A DNA stretch of 64,000 bases. Source: Pseudoneurospora amorphoporcata (Eukaryota > Ascomycota > Sordariomycetes > Sordariales > Sordariaceae). Both the position numbers and the translations under genes were made by a program. The notes beneath the pieces are model-generated. The model searched no databases. It saw only the letters and a program-made list of their open reading frames with translations, and was not told the DNA's origin. The stretch's first letter is position 1, and each line of letters begins with the position of its first letter. Positions 1 through 13,842 of the stretch are shown here, piece by piece. The stretch spans positions 34,656 through 98,655 of the forward strand of contig MU859192.1 of the NCBI GenBank assembly GCA_033297205.1, written 5' to 3'.

Positions 1-3000
1 CCTCACCTTTGCCTTTTCGCTTGCCTGATCGCTTGCCTTCCTCCAGAGACGGGACGGCACGCTGTGAGCGGTTTTTTGTCCCATCCTCTTTGTCCTTATC
101 CTATCCCTGACCTTGGTTTTTGGCATCACATCGATTCGGTAAAAGAATCAGGCCTCAACGAACAAGTGTGCCAAGAAGCGATCAGGACACAAACTGCGCC
201 CCATGGCCCATAACCCCCCCACCGTAGCACAGTCGGTCTTGGGTCAGAGGGTCAGTGATGAAGACGATGACTGCTTGTGCCGCTGCAGTCCGCGTTGTGC
301 GACGTTTTTGCCCAAGTATTGACCAAGGTAAGAAGGCTGTTGTAGACCGACATAGCGACTTTTAGCGATGCATATAGCGGGAAACCCAAGTCTCGGGATG
401 GGGATGATCAGCCAAGCGGATATTGTTGGAGTTGAGGAGACCTTGTTTGTTGCGGGGATCCTTTACCCCAGGGTTTCACTGTTTCAGGGGCAAGGGCATG
501 GGCATGTCTAGCCCAACCTAAGTCCCTGTTCCTGGCCAGAGAAAAGTCGGGGATGTTGGCTTGATTCTTTATCCTGGCGTTGTTGCTGTTTTGTTTTGGA
601 AGCTGTGCTCCATTGCTATCGTAGCAGACGATCTCTGGAGGGGAAAAGAAAACTAGAGAGAAAAGTGATATTGACATGCACAATAGTGTGCCCCCCGGCG
701 TTCAATATGAAGTGCAAACGGATCGCTCTTTCTTTTGGCCGTCGATTGTGTCAAACACTGAAGCAGGTGATGGATCATTTGGGGGTGGTTCTGGGCTTGC
801 TTCTGCTGCTGTGCAGAGGAGATACTGGACCCGACGCCATGCAGCCCTGACATTCCTGTGACCCGAGAGGCCATTCTCGCCGTTTCCATGTGGTTTGATG
901 CCGTGAAGCATTAACCTCGAGTAGAGTTTGTCATAGCGGGCGACTGACGGCGTGCAGGATTTTAGAGGGACTGAGGGCGGGCGGTATCTCTGCGCCGGCA
1001 GGAGGCTGTCTTGTTGCCTGTTGGAAGGGGGTGGTTACAGTAGAGCTGTGGTGGTTTGAAGGGATGAGGGTTCCAATCATCAGATGCAAATGGTGGTTGA
1101 CCACGTCGGCCGACCGGGGCTCGAAACCCAACTGCTGCCCAACACGTCGCTTGCTTCCCACTTGGACCACTCTAGCGCCAACCAATGGGGGCCCACCAAT
1201 CGCTAGACAGACATCCAAGTCGAGTGACCCCAGACAAGCCAGAGAGCTTTTTGCAAGAGGTAGAGAGCCGCTGACGTCCCTCTTCCCGGTTTCCTGGACA
1301 TGGAAAAGCCGTCACGGTCCCATCACGGTTGGACAAGATGTGTGTGCACGATCCAGTACCAGACAAGCCAGTGAGCCAGGCAAACGACTCGATTGCAAGC
1401 TTCGGGCACCAGCCATCGTCAGGCCGGTGAGATGGTGGATGCCTCACGAGCTGCAGAATCCTTCCATGGCTGTACCACGGGAAAGCCGCAACTGCAGGGA
1501 AAAAAAAAGAGATTTTCAGTTGGGCTGTTCGCTTTAGGATGAGGCGGACTTTGGCAGATCTCTTTGGGGCTTTGGAGCCCTGGACCCTGACTTTCAAGTT
1601 GTCTGTCTGCTTTTGAAGCTGTTCAGTGATTTGGCAATCGCTCTCTCATCGTCCGTCCATTGCAGAGTGGCAAGCTGCGGTCTGGATTGCTGCGACCCTT
1701 TTGATTGCTGTTGACCCGTTAATTCGACCTGCTCTCTCCGGCCTCCGGCCTTGTTGTCGCCAAACGGACACCCCGCCCCAACTCGCCATCCGATCGGCGT
1801 TGAACCAGAACACGGGATCCGCAGGAGAAGTCGCGTGTAGGTTTGCATCTTGGAGTGGTATTTTGCGTGGGACAGTATTCGTGGTAGGTAGGTGCGAGTG
1901 CAGTGACAAGAATGGTTACATGGGAGATGCTGGTTTCTAGCGCAGTGGAGCCTGTTGTTAGCCTTTCCCCGGGCCGCCGCCTAGCTTTCCTCCGTCTTGG
2001 ACTTCTTGGAAGCAAATGAGCAAATCACCGAACGCATCACCGCAAATTCAAAATGTCGCGATGCTGCGTTGACGAGGCCGATTGATTGATGAAGGGCCCC
2101 GTGATACATTTGCGGTCCGCCTGAGTCCGACAGATATTGCTGGTAACGAACTGTACTCCCCCACGGCAATTAACCTTGTGTATCTTATTGCGTAGGGGCG
2201 CTTACAGAGAGTACAAAGAGGCCCGACTATACAAATTGTATCAGAATTGCTGAAACTAAACAGAACCCGTGGTGTTGCGGAGCGGGCATCCCGGGGGGCT
2301 GACAGCCACCCGATTCGGCCACCGTGTCTCGCCGTGGCTTTCCCTCTTTATGCCCAATTCCAGCCATTCGATTTCTGGCACGGAAAAAGGCAGAGGAAAG
2401 GCAAGATGGGAAAAAAAACATCTGTGACGCGATTGCGCGGAAAGCTGAGTTGAACCGAGACAGAAACAGAAACTGAGCAAGGAGAAAAAAAAAGGACCTA
2501 ATCAGTAGTTACATGGCACATGCACTTTTCCGATTCGGGAGCGGAACGAAACGATGGCTAACCGGATTAGGCCGAGTCGATCGAATTCCGTTGCTTTTCC
2601 ACTTGCAACGAGGAAAACATGGTGACAGAAGTGCAGTCATGCGAAAACTGCAAGAGCGGAAATCATCTGGGCGAGAACGCAACGAAAGAGGTCGGAAGGT
2701 CACACACACTCACCATTCGCTTCTTTCAGTTGTGACGCTTCAAGTTCTATTAGTGGTGCCCCTCCATCCCATACTCTCCTGCCCGCTTTCCGTGCTTCGG
2801 CCCAGACTGACCATGATCTTCAAGTCCCCGTTCCTTCCAATGCAGACTCGTATGTACAAAGCATCGAGTGACTTCTATTTACTGTCTGCTACTGCCCACT
2901 ACTGCAAACGCAACTGCAACTGCACTGCACCTTCCCTCGTACCTTAGTGTACTTCAGGTTTACTTGTAGACGTACCTACCTTACCTTGGCTAGAAATCCA

Positions 3001-3908
3001 ATCCGGTTCCTTCTTTGGGCCACTTGCAAATTTCCACTTGCCGACTGTCCTGTCTCCATTCTTTCCTCGGTCCGCTCACCGGGGCATTGCCAGGAGGAAA
3101 AAAAAGACAACAATAACAGAACAACACTCATAACAACCGTACCACAGCCTCCCTCACTTGGCCCAGGACACTACCTTACCTAAAGTACACTACACTGCGC
3201 TGCAGTCCAACAGCCTAGAACCAGCACCCTAAACCACAGGCCGATCCAGGGACACGTATCGGGGCCCGCTTCGCCGATTCCACTTCTCTGTTGCTCCCTC
3301 TTGCGTGCAGCACAAGTCCCAAGATTGACAGGGAAACCACCCTCTAGCTCTCCTCACCGAATACCAAAACGCGCCTTGGCCGATTTTCAGGTCTCCTCCA
3401 TCCAGGTCCCCAGCGGCTAGACAGACTAGCTAGACGGGACAGACCCAAAGAGGCGGCGAAACACAACAACAAGCAATGCCCACTTGTAACTATACATACA
3501 AGTTCAGCTGAAGCCCGCCATCGACGAGGTCCCTTCCCATCCTGAACTCTTGTTCCTCCTCAGTCAGTACTATCTTCGTAATAATACCTAATCTCTACCA
3601 ACACACACTCGTTCTTTGCCACCGTCACAAACAAACCATTCTTAATACCCAAACCGACCAAACACTCTTAATACACTCCCACCCACCCACACACACACAC
3701 CCGGCCAGACCTGCCCAGTCATACATAACACACACCACCCTCGCTTGGAGCTCGGAACCTGACAACCGGAACATATTCATATACACCCGTCTGCACTCTG
3801 TTGCACACCCGAGCGAGTATCGGCCGTCATACAGAACACCCGCAGGCAAACAAAACACAAACACAAGACCGAATCCTCACATCACAACATCACAACATCA
3901 TAGACACA
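1..3908. other. Intergenic region and probable leader of the coiled-coil gene
   Basis: I see no convincing gene here. Open frames are short, overlap on both strands and have no recognisable protein character. From about 3100 to 3908 the plus strand is rich in C, A and T with very few ATGs, as expected for a promoter and 5' leader of the plus-strand gene starting at 3909. A CA-rich stretch lies near 3680-3700. Confidence 0.6.
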
Positions 3909-6900
3909 ATGGGAGATCGATCTCCATACCCACAGCGACCTAGGCCAGGTGGAGGACCGGGGCATATGAGGGGCTTCTCTGTCTCGGACGACAGACTCAG
4001 CAATGTCAGCAGCACCACCGGAAGCACTACTAGTACCGCCAGCACCGCTACTCCTGCCAACAGAACCTCGAACTGGCCTCTCCAGCTCACAAACAGACGA
4101 GGACCTCCTCAAAACGGTCAACCAAAGTCTATCCTCCGAAGGGGTGGCCGGCCACCACCAACACAGGGTCGTGCTCGACGAAATTCGGACTCATCCTTGG
4201 CCTCGTCCAACATCCCCGAAGTAGGAAGCGGTTCTGAGACGGGCGGATCGGATGTCGGTAGCTCTGTTCTCTCAGCTGGCCCCATGATGATGAACGGCAT
4301 GGTCATGAATGGCCAGCCCATGACGACTAGCCTACAACAGAAGCGCCTCTCCATGCCTTCCCGGATACCCTCTCCTTCTCCGTCGCGGATACCCTCTCCT
4401 CGCATGCCATCACCCGCTTCCCGCATACCCTCGCCTAACCCTCATATGGCTCTTCAAAGAGCCCCTTCAAGGGGAACTCCAATGCCCACCCAGATTCATC
4501 TGGCCCCTGGAATGCCTGGGCGGCCTCCCCTCCCACACCACGCAACCACTGGTTCGATTGGCCTCCCACGCAGGGTGCTCAGAGCCAAGATTCCTGTAAT
4601 CAACCTCCCCGAAGAACGTCGTGGCACCCTTAACCTACGCCCCTCCCGCGTGCCAACCCCTCCTCAAGGCCCTCACGATGGTCCCTACGGCCCTCCTCCT
4701 CCTCCTAGTGGTGTGCGCACTGTTTCTGCGCCACGCTATGTCCTTGACAACAGACCTCACGACTACCACGATCAGGATACCGAAACCGAGTCTGTCTCGG
4801 AATCCTCGATGCACTCCAACAGCACCAGCACTCTGGCCACTACAGTCGACTCGAGGCTCTCGCTTTCGGACTGCGCCAGTGATGCGACACCAACAAGCAT
4901 CTTCAGATCCTCCTCAAAGTCCAACAAGTCAACCCAATCTACCGTCCGGTTTACCCGGAGCACCACCGGTTCCGATTCTGATGATGACACCAGCGTTGCT
5001 AGCTCAAACCTTGCATCCCGCAATGCACAGCTTCGCGTGCCGCAACGATCGCCCGGCCCCTCACCGCGGACCTCCCTGGTGGTGGCCCGAACAAACAGTG
5101 AGCCTGTGCCGTCTGTTAAGATTAGGGTTCACCACCGAAGCTCTAGCCAGGAAGAGTTGAGGCAACAGCAGTCTCTGGAGACAAACCTTCGTCGCAGGAT
5201 CGCCAACCTTGAAATCGAGGCCAGGGAGCTGCGTACCGGCCAAAGCGAGCTGATCAGCAAGGAGCGCGAGCAAAAGGAATTCGAGCAGCAGCTTCTTGAC
5301 AAGATCGATGCCCTCGAGACTGAAGCCAGAGGTCTGCGTGAGAACCAAGACAAGCTTTTGGATGAGAAGTATGCCAAGGCTTGGTACCAGAAGAACAAGG
5401 AGGATAACCTTCTGGGCAAGATGAACCAGCTGGAGGAGGAGAACAAGAAGCTGCGCACTAGCCACCACAACCTGAAGTCACAGCTGACTGACAAGGAGGC
5501 CGATGCGATTGATCTGCGTGACAATCTGCGCAAACTCAGAGAGCAGCTTGAGGAGACTACCGCCGAGGTGGCGGAACTTCATGAGAACCAGGCTGCCCTG
5601 GAAGATGATGTCGAGGCACTAGAAAATGAAAGGGACGACGCTTACGAAGAGGTGGAGGCAGAAAGACACACGATCGGCGAACTTCAATACAACCTCGAAA
5701 TGCAAGGCCGCAGGATAGCCGAGCTGGAGCAACATCTGAACGCCACACGTGGTGAATTGAACGCTACGCGTGCGCAGAAGGCTGAGATGCAAGCTGAGCT
5801 GCAAGGCAAGCTCGACAACGAAACCAGAACCGCCGCCGAGTACAAGACTACCTGTGCGGCAACCAGCGCCATGCTCAACGAAGTCCAGAAAGAAAAGGAT
5901 GATCTCGAGGAGACTAGCAAAACACTCAAGGCTACCGTCACCCGTCTTGAGGAAGATGTCAAGTCCCTGCAGGGAGATCGGTCCGAGCATGAGGCTCGTC
6001 TCATGCAGCAAATCTCGACTATGAGGATCACGAACAACGCACTCGAAGAGCAACGTGATCTGAGAGATAAGGAGATCGAAAACTTGAACACCAGCCTCAA
6101 CGAGTTCAGGATCACCAAGGAATTACTTCTTAGCGAGGTCACCACTCTCAAAAACGAGAACCACGTTGCCGAAGAGGACAAGCAGAAGCTCGCCCTGGCG
6201 GCAGAGAGGGCAGAGATGGAGCTTAGACAGCGAATTGGCGAGCTGGAGAAGGAAAAGGCGGAACTGGAGGAGGCCAAGGCCGCAGTGGAAGCAGCTCGAG
6301 CTGACCTGGAGAGCAAGCTCACCACAGCCGAGGCTAGGTCCACCGCTCTCGCCACGCGTATTGATGAGCTCGAGATCTCCAGTGCCGGTCTGAGTAACAA
6401 GGTCGGCACGTTGGAGGGTGAGATTGCCGTGCTCAGAGCTGAAGGTGTCAACCTCCGCATGCAGATCGAGGGTCTCGAATCTGACAAGGCCGGCCTGAGA
6501 AAGCAGATCGACGACTTGGAGGCCGATAGGATGAATGGACAGGCACTTCTCAGCACCCTCAACACCGACCTGGCGGGAGCACAGACTGCCAACGTGTCGA
6601 TTGCCACTCAAAAGCTCAACGCCGAGCAAGAGTTGGCGAGAATGCGCGAGTCTCTTGAGGCAGCAAAGGGCAACATGATGACGCTTTCTGGTCTCAACGC
6701 CGCTCTCCAGTCCGAGGCAGACAAGGTTCCAGCTCTGCAAAGTGCCAAGGCTGAGCTTGAGTACCAAGTTGCCAATCTCAGCGTCACCAAGGTCGAGCTG
6801 GAGTCCAAGGTCACTGAGCTGGAGGCCAAGATTGCCGAATTTGAAGTTCGTGTCGCGACACTTCAAAGCGATGCGGACAAGGTTCCCGCCTTATCTGGCG

Positions 6901-7523
6901 AGAGGGACGCAGTCCGTGAAGTGGTTTCTGAACTTCAAGACAAGGTGTCCAGGCTGGAAGCGAAACTTAACAAGGCACAGGCCGATGCCGACCAACTCCC
7001 TGCCATCATGGCAAACAGGGAGCAGCTTGTGAAGCGGGTGAGGGAGCTTCAGGACAAGGTTATCCGGCTCCAAGACGAACTCAACTCGGATCCCGACGTG
7101 ACCACGGCCGAGCTCAGGGCCGAGTTGGATGCCAAGGACCATGAGATTGAGCGTCGTATGGAGGAGGCCGCTCAACTGAGAGACCAGAACAACCGTCTTT
7201 CTGCCCAGTTGGGCTCAGCTCGCGGCCAGCTCGAGGGTCTTCAGACGTCACTGGTTGTCGCTCACCACCATCGCAAGTCTAGCCGTGAGAGCAGGTCTCG
7301 GGCGTCGTCGCGGGATAGGTACGAGGAAAAGTCGAGCAGCAGCAGGAGCAGGAGGAAGAAGGACAAGGATATGGTCGTCGTGCGGAACGCTAACGACAGA
7401 AGCGCCGTGTCAGTTTTACTTCATTATGCCGCCGGTATCTAAACGAACCTTGAGCTGACAACAGCCAGGGAATACAGAGACAGGAAGAAGCAGAAGGAGA
7501 AGAGGAAGTCGCTCTGGCTTTGA
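3909..7523 (+). CDS. Long coiled-coil protein with N-terminal SxIP motifs
   Basis: The model has two exons, 3909-7408 and 7469-7523, giving about 1184 residues. The ATG at 3909 follows ACACA and begins MGDRSPYPQ; an ATG 36 codons upstream is in frame but lies in leader-like sequence. Residues 1-410 are disordered and rich in Ser, Pro, Arg and Gly. Three SRIP tetrapeptides at about 151, 159 and 171 sit in a Ser-Pro-Arg context, the form of EB1-binding SxIP motifs. Residues about 415-1130 are almost continuous heptad coiled coil rich in Glu, Leu and Lys, followed by an Arg/Ser/Lys-rich tail. The final exon rests on a GTCAGT donor, a CTGAC branch site and phase agreement; it adds a basic tail ending SLWL. 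This resembles fungal filament-like or M-repeat proteins. By inference it is a cytoskeleton-associated scaffold, possibly at microtubule plus ends. Confidence 0.85.
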
Positions 7524-8609
7524 GTGTTGGACAATTTTTGCCCCACCACCGGCCATCGGTATTTCCGTTCTTTTCTTTTCCCCTCACACCATCTCCGACC
7601 ATCATCTACAACCTGTGCCCTTGGCACATGTACAATCACTTCAACCTTCCTTTTGTATGAGCTGTCCTTGTATGATATGAGAAAGCCTAAGGAGAGGTCA
7701 TCACGTTGGATCAAAAAAAAGGAAAGAAGGACAAGGCAACGTCATTTTGGCATACACGTGCATGGCATAGCATGGCATCTTGTATCGCGAAGCGCAGCAT
7801 CATGTACTTGGTCTGCTTTGGATAGAAAGAAGGAGGGTTAGCGGCAAGCGCAGAGGAGGTTCTTATCATATTATTTTATGACGGTTAACGAAGGGATCAT
7901 GGCCGGAGCAACTTGATTGGGTTGCTGTTATGAAACGCATTGGTCATGTGTACAAGACGAGATGATTGTAGGATACCCAAGATACTGAAGCTAATGGAGG
8001 AGGATATAATGGGGACGTTGGATAATACTACAAGACTTTGGACTTGGACCTGTTCTGGGATGAGGTGATGGTGAACAATGAGCTGTTATGAACAGTGTGT
8101 GGCTATAAGCACAATCGGTTACAACGAACATCTCGATGTAGGTGGTCTATTCTTTGTCTGTCCACCCGCTTCCGGGAATATCTTGAATGGTATCCGATCT
8201 TGCTCCTTTGGGGCTGACCGCCCAAAGCTGCCATAGACCTTGCACCACACGCTTTGTCCTTGAACTGCTAATGGTCTTTATGGATGGAGGTCTTGGATCT
8301 AGCCTGGCTTTCTTGTTGACAACATATTAATACCAGCTTACCGATAGTAATTCCATCCATCTATCCATTTGACCCCGGCTGGCCGCAAGAACACACTGGC
8401 ATACCTACCCGGTGTAGAGGAGTAGTGTCATTACTTTTTGGTCAACCCAGAAACAACAGGTCACCACGTAACATCACCAAACCTCACCGATCAGATCTCA
8501 AGATACCCAACTGAGCCGACCCGTACCGAAAGCACCATAAATAAGCAACCATCCCTCGAGATCACCATCACCACCATCAACCAACCAACCAAACCAAACC
8601 AAACCAAAA
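7524..8609. other. Intergenic: 3' region and kinase gene leader
   Basis: No gene is visible. The first part is the likely 3' UTR of the coiled-coil gene. About 8430-8609 is a CA-rich, ATG-poor leader of the kinase-like gene, ending in CCAAA repeats just before its ATG. Confidence 0.5.
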
Positions 8610-10860
8610 ATGGGCTTCCGCGACTTCCAACGCGAACAAACTGATTATTTCGCCTACTTCCGCGCCGGCCACGCGTCCTCCTGGTCCAAGCGCAAACGCC
8701 GAGAGGCCATCCACAACCTCGAGTTCCCCCGTCGTCGGCCGACGCACTGGCCCGGGTTCGGACCACCTCCGGCCCGTCCGGGCAGAAACACTTTTAAGGC
8801 ACCGGCGCCGTATGCGAAAGCTCAAGAGGATGGAAAGCAGGAGAGCCCGAGCTCGGGGGTGCAGAGGCGGGCGAAACGGCTGGAACGGTTGCTGGCGCAG
8901 GAGGGGATGAGGTTTGAGAAGGTGCTTGGGTGGGGCGGGTTTGGGATGGCCTGTTTGTTTAGTATGGCTGGTGGTGGTGGAGGAGGAGGAGGAGGAGGAG
9001 GAGGAGGACAACAGGAGAAGGTGGTGGTCAAGATTGAACTGGAGGCGAGGGGGACGTTGGAGATGGAGAGGAGGAATTATGAGGTTAGTCACTTGATTTT
9101 CTGCTTCATTTTTCTTTTTCTTGTTCGTAAGATTGGGTGGGGGCAACTTGGGGGAGGGAGGGAGGCGGGAAGAATATGAGGGGAGGGAAGGAAGGGACTG
9201 GACTGGAGGTGTAACTTGAGTTGAGGGAAACCGAACCGACCGGATCGAGAAGAAAACTGAAGAGGGAGGGAGGGACCTGAGGGAATGGTGATGAAGAGAA
9301 CCCTGAGAGGACATCTGAAGGGAGATTTGAAGGGGTAAACAAAAGAGGATAAAGATGAAGTGGAGAGAGGATAAAAGGGATGTAGAGAGGATGAAAGAGA
9401 CTTTCGGAAGCTCAAGTTCCGAAATGGACTTGGAAGCGAGGATGAAGGCAACTCGAGCAAGGACCGGTTAGAAAGTCGCAACCAGAACCCTATATATACT
9501 AACTCTCTTTTATCACAGTTGATGCGCAACGCCCACCACGTCCTCCACGTGTACAACCTCGCAGCCGAAGAAGCCATCGAAGAGAGCGACCTCGCAGCGG
9601 GCGGTCTCTTCCTCGAGTTCATGGAGCGCGGCACCCTAGAGAAATGGATCGTCAAGATGGCCAAAGAGCGAAAAACGTTCGGCGACAGGGCGCTATGGAA
9701 CATGTTCGACTGCCTCGCTCGCGGCCTCGTCGCTTTGGCTTATCCCGGAAAAGATTGGAAGGTTGAAGAGTCGGCCATGGTTTGCCAAGAAAGTCCCTCG
9801 GATCCGATGGTGCATTTTGATATTGATCCTACTAATAGTGAGTTCTGATACATGATGCAAAGCATGAGTGAGAGGAGGCTACTGACTGACTGACTGCAAC
9901 ACAGTTTTGGTGGGAGGCTTTGGCACTTTTGGCCTACGTGTTCACGGTAATGTACCGATACACAAGGTAGGTCACTGGTTCAGAGAGGATGGAATTCAAC
10001 AAGATTCAAGGTCATGATTCATCACCTGACTATGGCTACAAACAGGTTGGCGATTTGGGTTTGGGAGAAATCTACAACTCCCGCGTACGACGTGATACAC
10101 AAAAAGTGTGGTATGCCCGACAGTCCGGCAAGCCTTATCTGTACACACCTGAACAGTTTACCGAAGAATGGGACTGGCACGCCGGGGCACCGGCCGCTGA
10201 TGGGGCACCGACGGCGGGTAACTATCGAGATCCCATGAACCTTTGGCAGATGGGCTGGGTAAGTAAGCCTTTGACCCGACACTTGGACACTTGTCGCTCC
10301 AAGCTAACTCGGACCGTTGTTAGATCATGTATGCCTTAATCACCCTGTGTTGGCCTAATGAGAAAAGGGAACCGTTTGTATGGACTAGCCAGGTTTTCGA
10401 CCGAAGCGTCAGAGATGCCACGTACGGGGGCGATCTGTTGTACTCTGGGCGCTACGACGACACGGATCAAGACTTGAGGAAACTGGTTGCGCAGTGCTTG
10501 TACCACTCTCCCATGTCGCGACCGACGCTCAAGGAGCTTGAGATTGCTATCAAGACCAAGCTGAGGTCCACCAGCTTGGACAAGACGGAGGAAGAAACGA
10601 GAGCGTGGGCTAGGCGGTTTTACGGAGAGCCGGAAAGGCGACCACGGCCGGCAGCGGCCCCGGGTCCTGCCCGAGAGCGTTGGAATATGGGTGCTCAACC
10701 TCCGATCCGGTTCGGCGGGGCGGCGAGGGCTCGGTTCGGGAAGGTGTTTTCGAACGAGAGTGTCTTGGACCTGCAGAGGCTACAAAAACGGAGGGCAGAT
10801 GAGGACCACCGGCCGGTGATTCGACGACAGCCACAGCCTCGTAGGTTCTGGAGGGAGTAA
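8610..10860 (+). CDS. Divergent protein kinase-like protein
   Basis: Five exons are inferred: 8610-9083, 9519-9837, 9905-9966, 10046-10258 and 10324-10860, giving 534 residues with all junction phases agreeing. The glycine loop GWGGFG is at 107-112 and the beta-3 lysine at 141 (VVVKIE). LFLEFMERGTLEKW is a typical hinge region. The catalytic loop is HFDIDPTN at 257-264: the Asp and Asn are kept but the usual Lys is Asp. The metal-binding DFG is DLG at 288-290. A run of 13 glycines (121-133) lies between the glycine loop and the beta-3 lysine. The tail after about 480 is Arg/Pro-rich. The family is the fungus-specific group of kinase-like proteins; substrate and pathway are unknown. Activity is possible because the catalytic Asp is present, but unproven. 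Confidence 0.8.
8970..9008 (+). repeat. GGN microsatellite coding for a 13-glycine run
   Basis: GGT codons followed by a GGA run encode Gly121-133 of the kinase-like protein, inside its N-lobe between the glycine loop and the beta-3 strand. Such a run is likely to vary in length between strains. Confidence 0.9.
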
Positions 10861-13811
10861 TCATGGGACCCGAGTCCCTGGTTCAGTCAGGCCCAGGGAG
10901 GGCTGTCATGTGAATCGCGGCAGTGCCAAGTCGACGACGGGGATGAGGGTTCTTGGGCAAGAAGCCATCAGCCGACGAAAGCTAAGCGAGCTTAGGGGAC
11001 GGTCGATCATGCTACGGTACCGTGACGACGGGAAAGCCGAAGGAACCGGAAGTGCCGGGGTGGCGGCGGCGGCGAGGGTACGGACGGGCGATCTCGGAGG
11101 GTTGTCCGTTGCATGGACTTGGATCTGGCTTGTCGTCGGCCGTCAAGGTGCCTAGGTAGACTAGGAAATCAGCCACTAGTACTGTAGCAGGGCCTCGGCG
11201 ATCCCCTTCCATTTGTTTCGTTCTTGGCTGACTTTTTCCCTCGGGGTTTTGTTTTCTTGACGCTATGACTTGTGCCATGTTCATTTCTCCATTGGACCCT
11301 GAGTCTCGATCGATGTCGGGGGATCGTCCGGTGTCTTTTTTGCGTCAGCCTTGCGACAGAGTTTTGGGGGGCATTCTGAGGACCGCTTCAGCGCTAAAGC
11401 ACCTCGGCCGCCGGGCGTATTTGAAGGCGCACTTTGTATCATGAATCGCTAATAATGGCGTTGACACATAATGTCGTGTGTGACAGACATCTGGCGCGTA
11501 GCACGTGTCGGCAGTTCCCTTTCGAGTCGCGCGTTGCATTCGCTTCGGGACTCGGGATTGAATGCTTGTGAAGACACACGATGAAATCTCTCAGTGAAGA
11601 GGCGACAAGCGAGAGAGTGCGCCGACTAATCCATGGTACCCACCCCCTTGTATTTTGGTACCCAATGGGTCAATTGGCCAAATGGGCCAGTAGCCAAAAG
11701 CCCAAGGTAACCGGTGCCTCGACGGCCCCGCCATAATGACGTAGCGAACGGGGAGCTGTGGAGGTGCTCCATGTGCCTTACAGAGCCCCTGGTAGTGTTG
11801 GTAGCTACGGGAAATCCCTCCTACATCTTGACATTGTGCATAAAGGAATAATTTTGATACAGAATTGACGGCGGTGAAGCTGCCGTTATTTCCGTAGGCA
11901 TGTGTAGAGTCATGTCGTCCCTGACAGCGGATGTTGAGGCAAAATGGCACAGACTGAAAGTGCCAGGACAACCGTTCCCGTCATGCATCGCATTAGAAGG
12001 AGGACCTGGAGTACCTAGGAGTCGATACTGGAGATATCCCCGACCTCGAACCATTATTACCCACTAATGACTAATGCTATCCAAACTCAACCTACAATGA
12101 TCCTCAGCATCAGATCTCGACAGATTTCAAAAGACCCTAAAGAATGCGGTGCCGTGTTGTGATGTGCTGTCGCTCCAGGTACCGTGGCTGCACAAGCACC
12201 AATAGGAGGGAATGCACGTGTGTAGTGTAGACTATAGTTTTACTAAAGGACGGGAGGATGGCCGTTGGTAGTGCCGTGCGTGCTTGTCTTAGTGTCTTGG
12301 TGACATCCTGATTTTTTTGACTGTTGAACCTCAAACGACGCGACAATCTATTTCCCTTTTGTTCGATCTAATATGTAGCTCTTCCGTTTCTAGATTGATT
12401 CCCTCGTCGTAGTTGGAGTGTATGGCATGTGTATATGTATGTGTACATGCGTATAATATGTGTGCGGGTATACTACGCGAGCGGCCAATTTGGCATCGGT
12501 TGGCTTTGTTTATTAGTTACTAGGTACCCACGTGGTGTTTGTATTGGACAGACCTGACTGAGATTTTGACGGTTTCTACGCCATCATATCATGCCCAATT
12601 CCATCATGATGCTCTTCATCTTGTCCGTACGGGCCCCTCGGAAGTCTCTGTCAGAAAATGGTGAGCGATAACGGAACACGATGGATGAGGAGTGTCATGG
12701 TGGAAATAAACGACCGAAATCACAAAGTTTGGACGCGACCTGTGTGACCCACCGAGTGCGACCCTAAGGTATCTCCAGTGCCAAGAATGCCCAGTTCCTC
12801 CACCTTTTTTGCTAGCGGCAGTGGGGAAAAAGGGCAGCACCGGCAGGGATGCGGCGTTGCAAATACATCATACTTGCAGCGTGGAGATCATGGCGTCCCC
12901 GTTAACATCTTTTCAAGTTGCATGACCAACCTTGATCTTTCTCCGACCAGACCGTCTCCAGACCCAATCGGCCACCGCCATGGTCCAATGGCGATCCAGA
13001 AACAGCTGGGAGCCATGATGAGTGCTCATGTTCTGGGCGGGAAATTCGGGGTGCATCTTTCCCTCGCCTTAGAGTCGGGAGAGAATGTTCATCAATGACT
13101 TGTAGATTTTTTTTTTTGGTTTGCTTTTCACAAACAAGAGTAATATCAATCCTGCCACGGTCCTCTTGAGTCCCCTTTCACCGTCCCGCCGGCTTCTTGT
13201 TTCAAGTTCCTGGCTTCAAACTCTTTCTGCGCCGCATCGAGTCGAGTTCCAGTCCCCTACCTACCTACGTCTTCCCTGCGGCCTTGTCCGTCATCTTTAC
13301 TTTGACCCAAACGACTAAGACACACACAAGTCTAAGCAGCAACCGAGGATATACGCTCATACATATCTCACTGCAGAGCGTTACCCAAGTACCACGCGCG
13401 CAACATCCCGTCATCCCGGCACACTCCCAGCGTGACCATCCGACCTTAACCCAACAACTCCCGGGGGAGGACCACGGACGATTTGAGTGATTGCTTATCA
13501 TTATCCACCTCGATTGACCAACACACAACAACGCCCTCGACGATTACCACCTCATCTCGGTTTACGGCGGGACACATTCACACGCACAAAGACCAACAGC
13601 GGCGCACTACCGCCCGTCCTCGCTTCGGCCGTTCCGGTACCGCGGCTTCTTTCTTGCGTCAAACGGTTTGATATCATAGTTGGCCAACACTTGCTGGGCC
13701 GCCCAACAAGGAACTATTTGACTAGAGACAAAGACCAGGACCAACGCAACCTTAAACTCTGGGCCTTGTCGGTTTATTATTGCACATCTTGCAAAACACT
13801 TGGACAACAGC

Positions 13812-13842
<31 letters not shown>

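Noticed and set aside
1031..1537. Plus-strand open frame of 168 codons
   Set aside because: Trp/Arg/Pro-rich sequence with no domain character, overlapped by an equally long minus-strand frame; no splice or leader context.
5684..6607. Minus-strand frame of 307 codons
   Set aside because: It is the Ser/Arg/Leu-rich antisense shadow of the coiled-coil gene, caused by its GAG/AAG codon bias.
11591..12054. Minus-strand frames between the kinase-like and arrestin genes
   Set aside because: Mixed composition without any motif and no splice structure; treated as intergenic.
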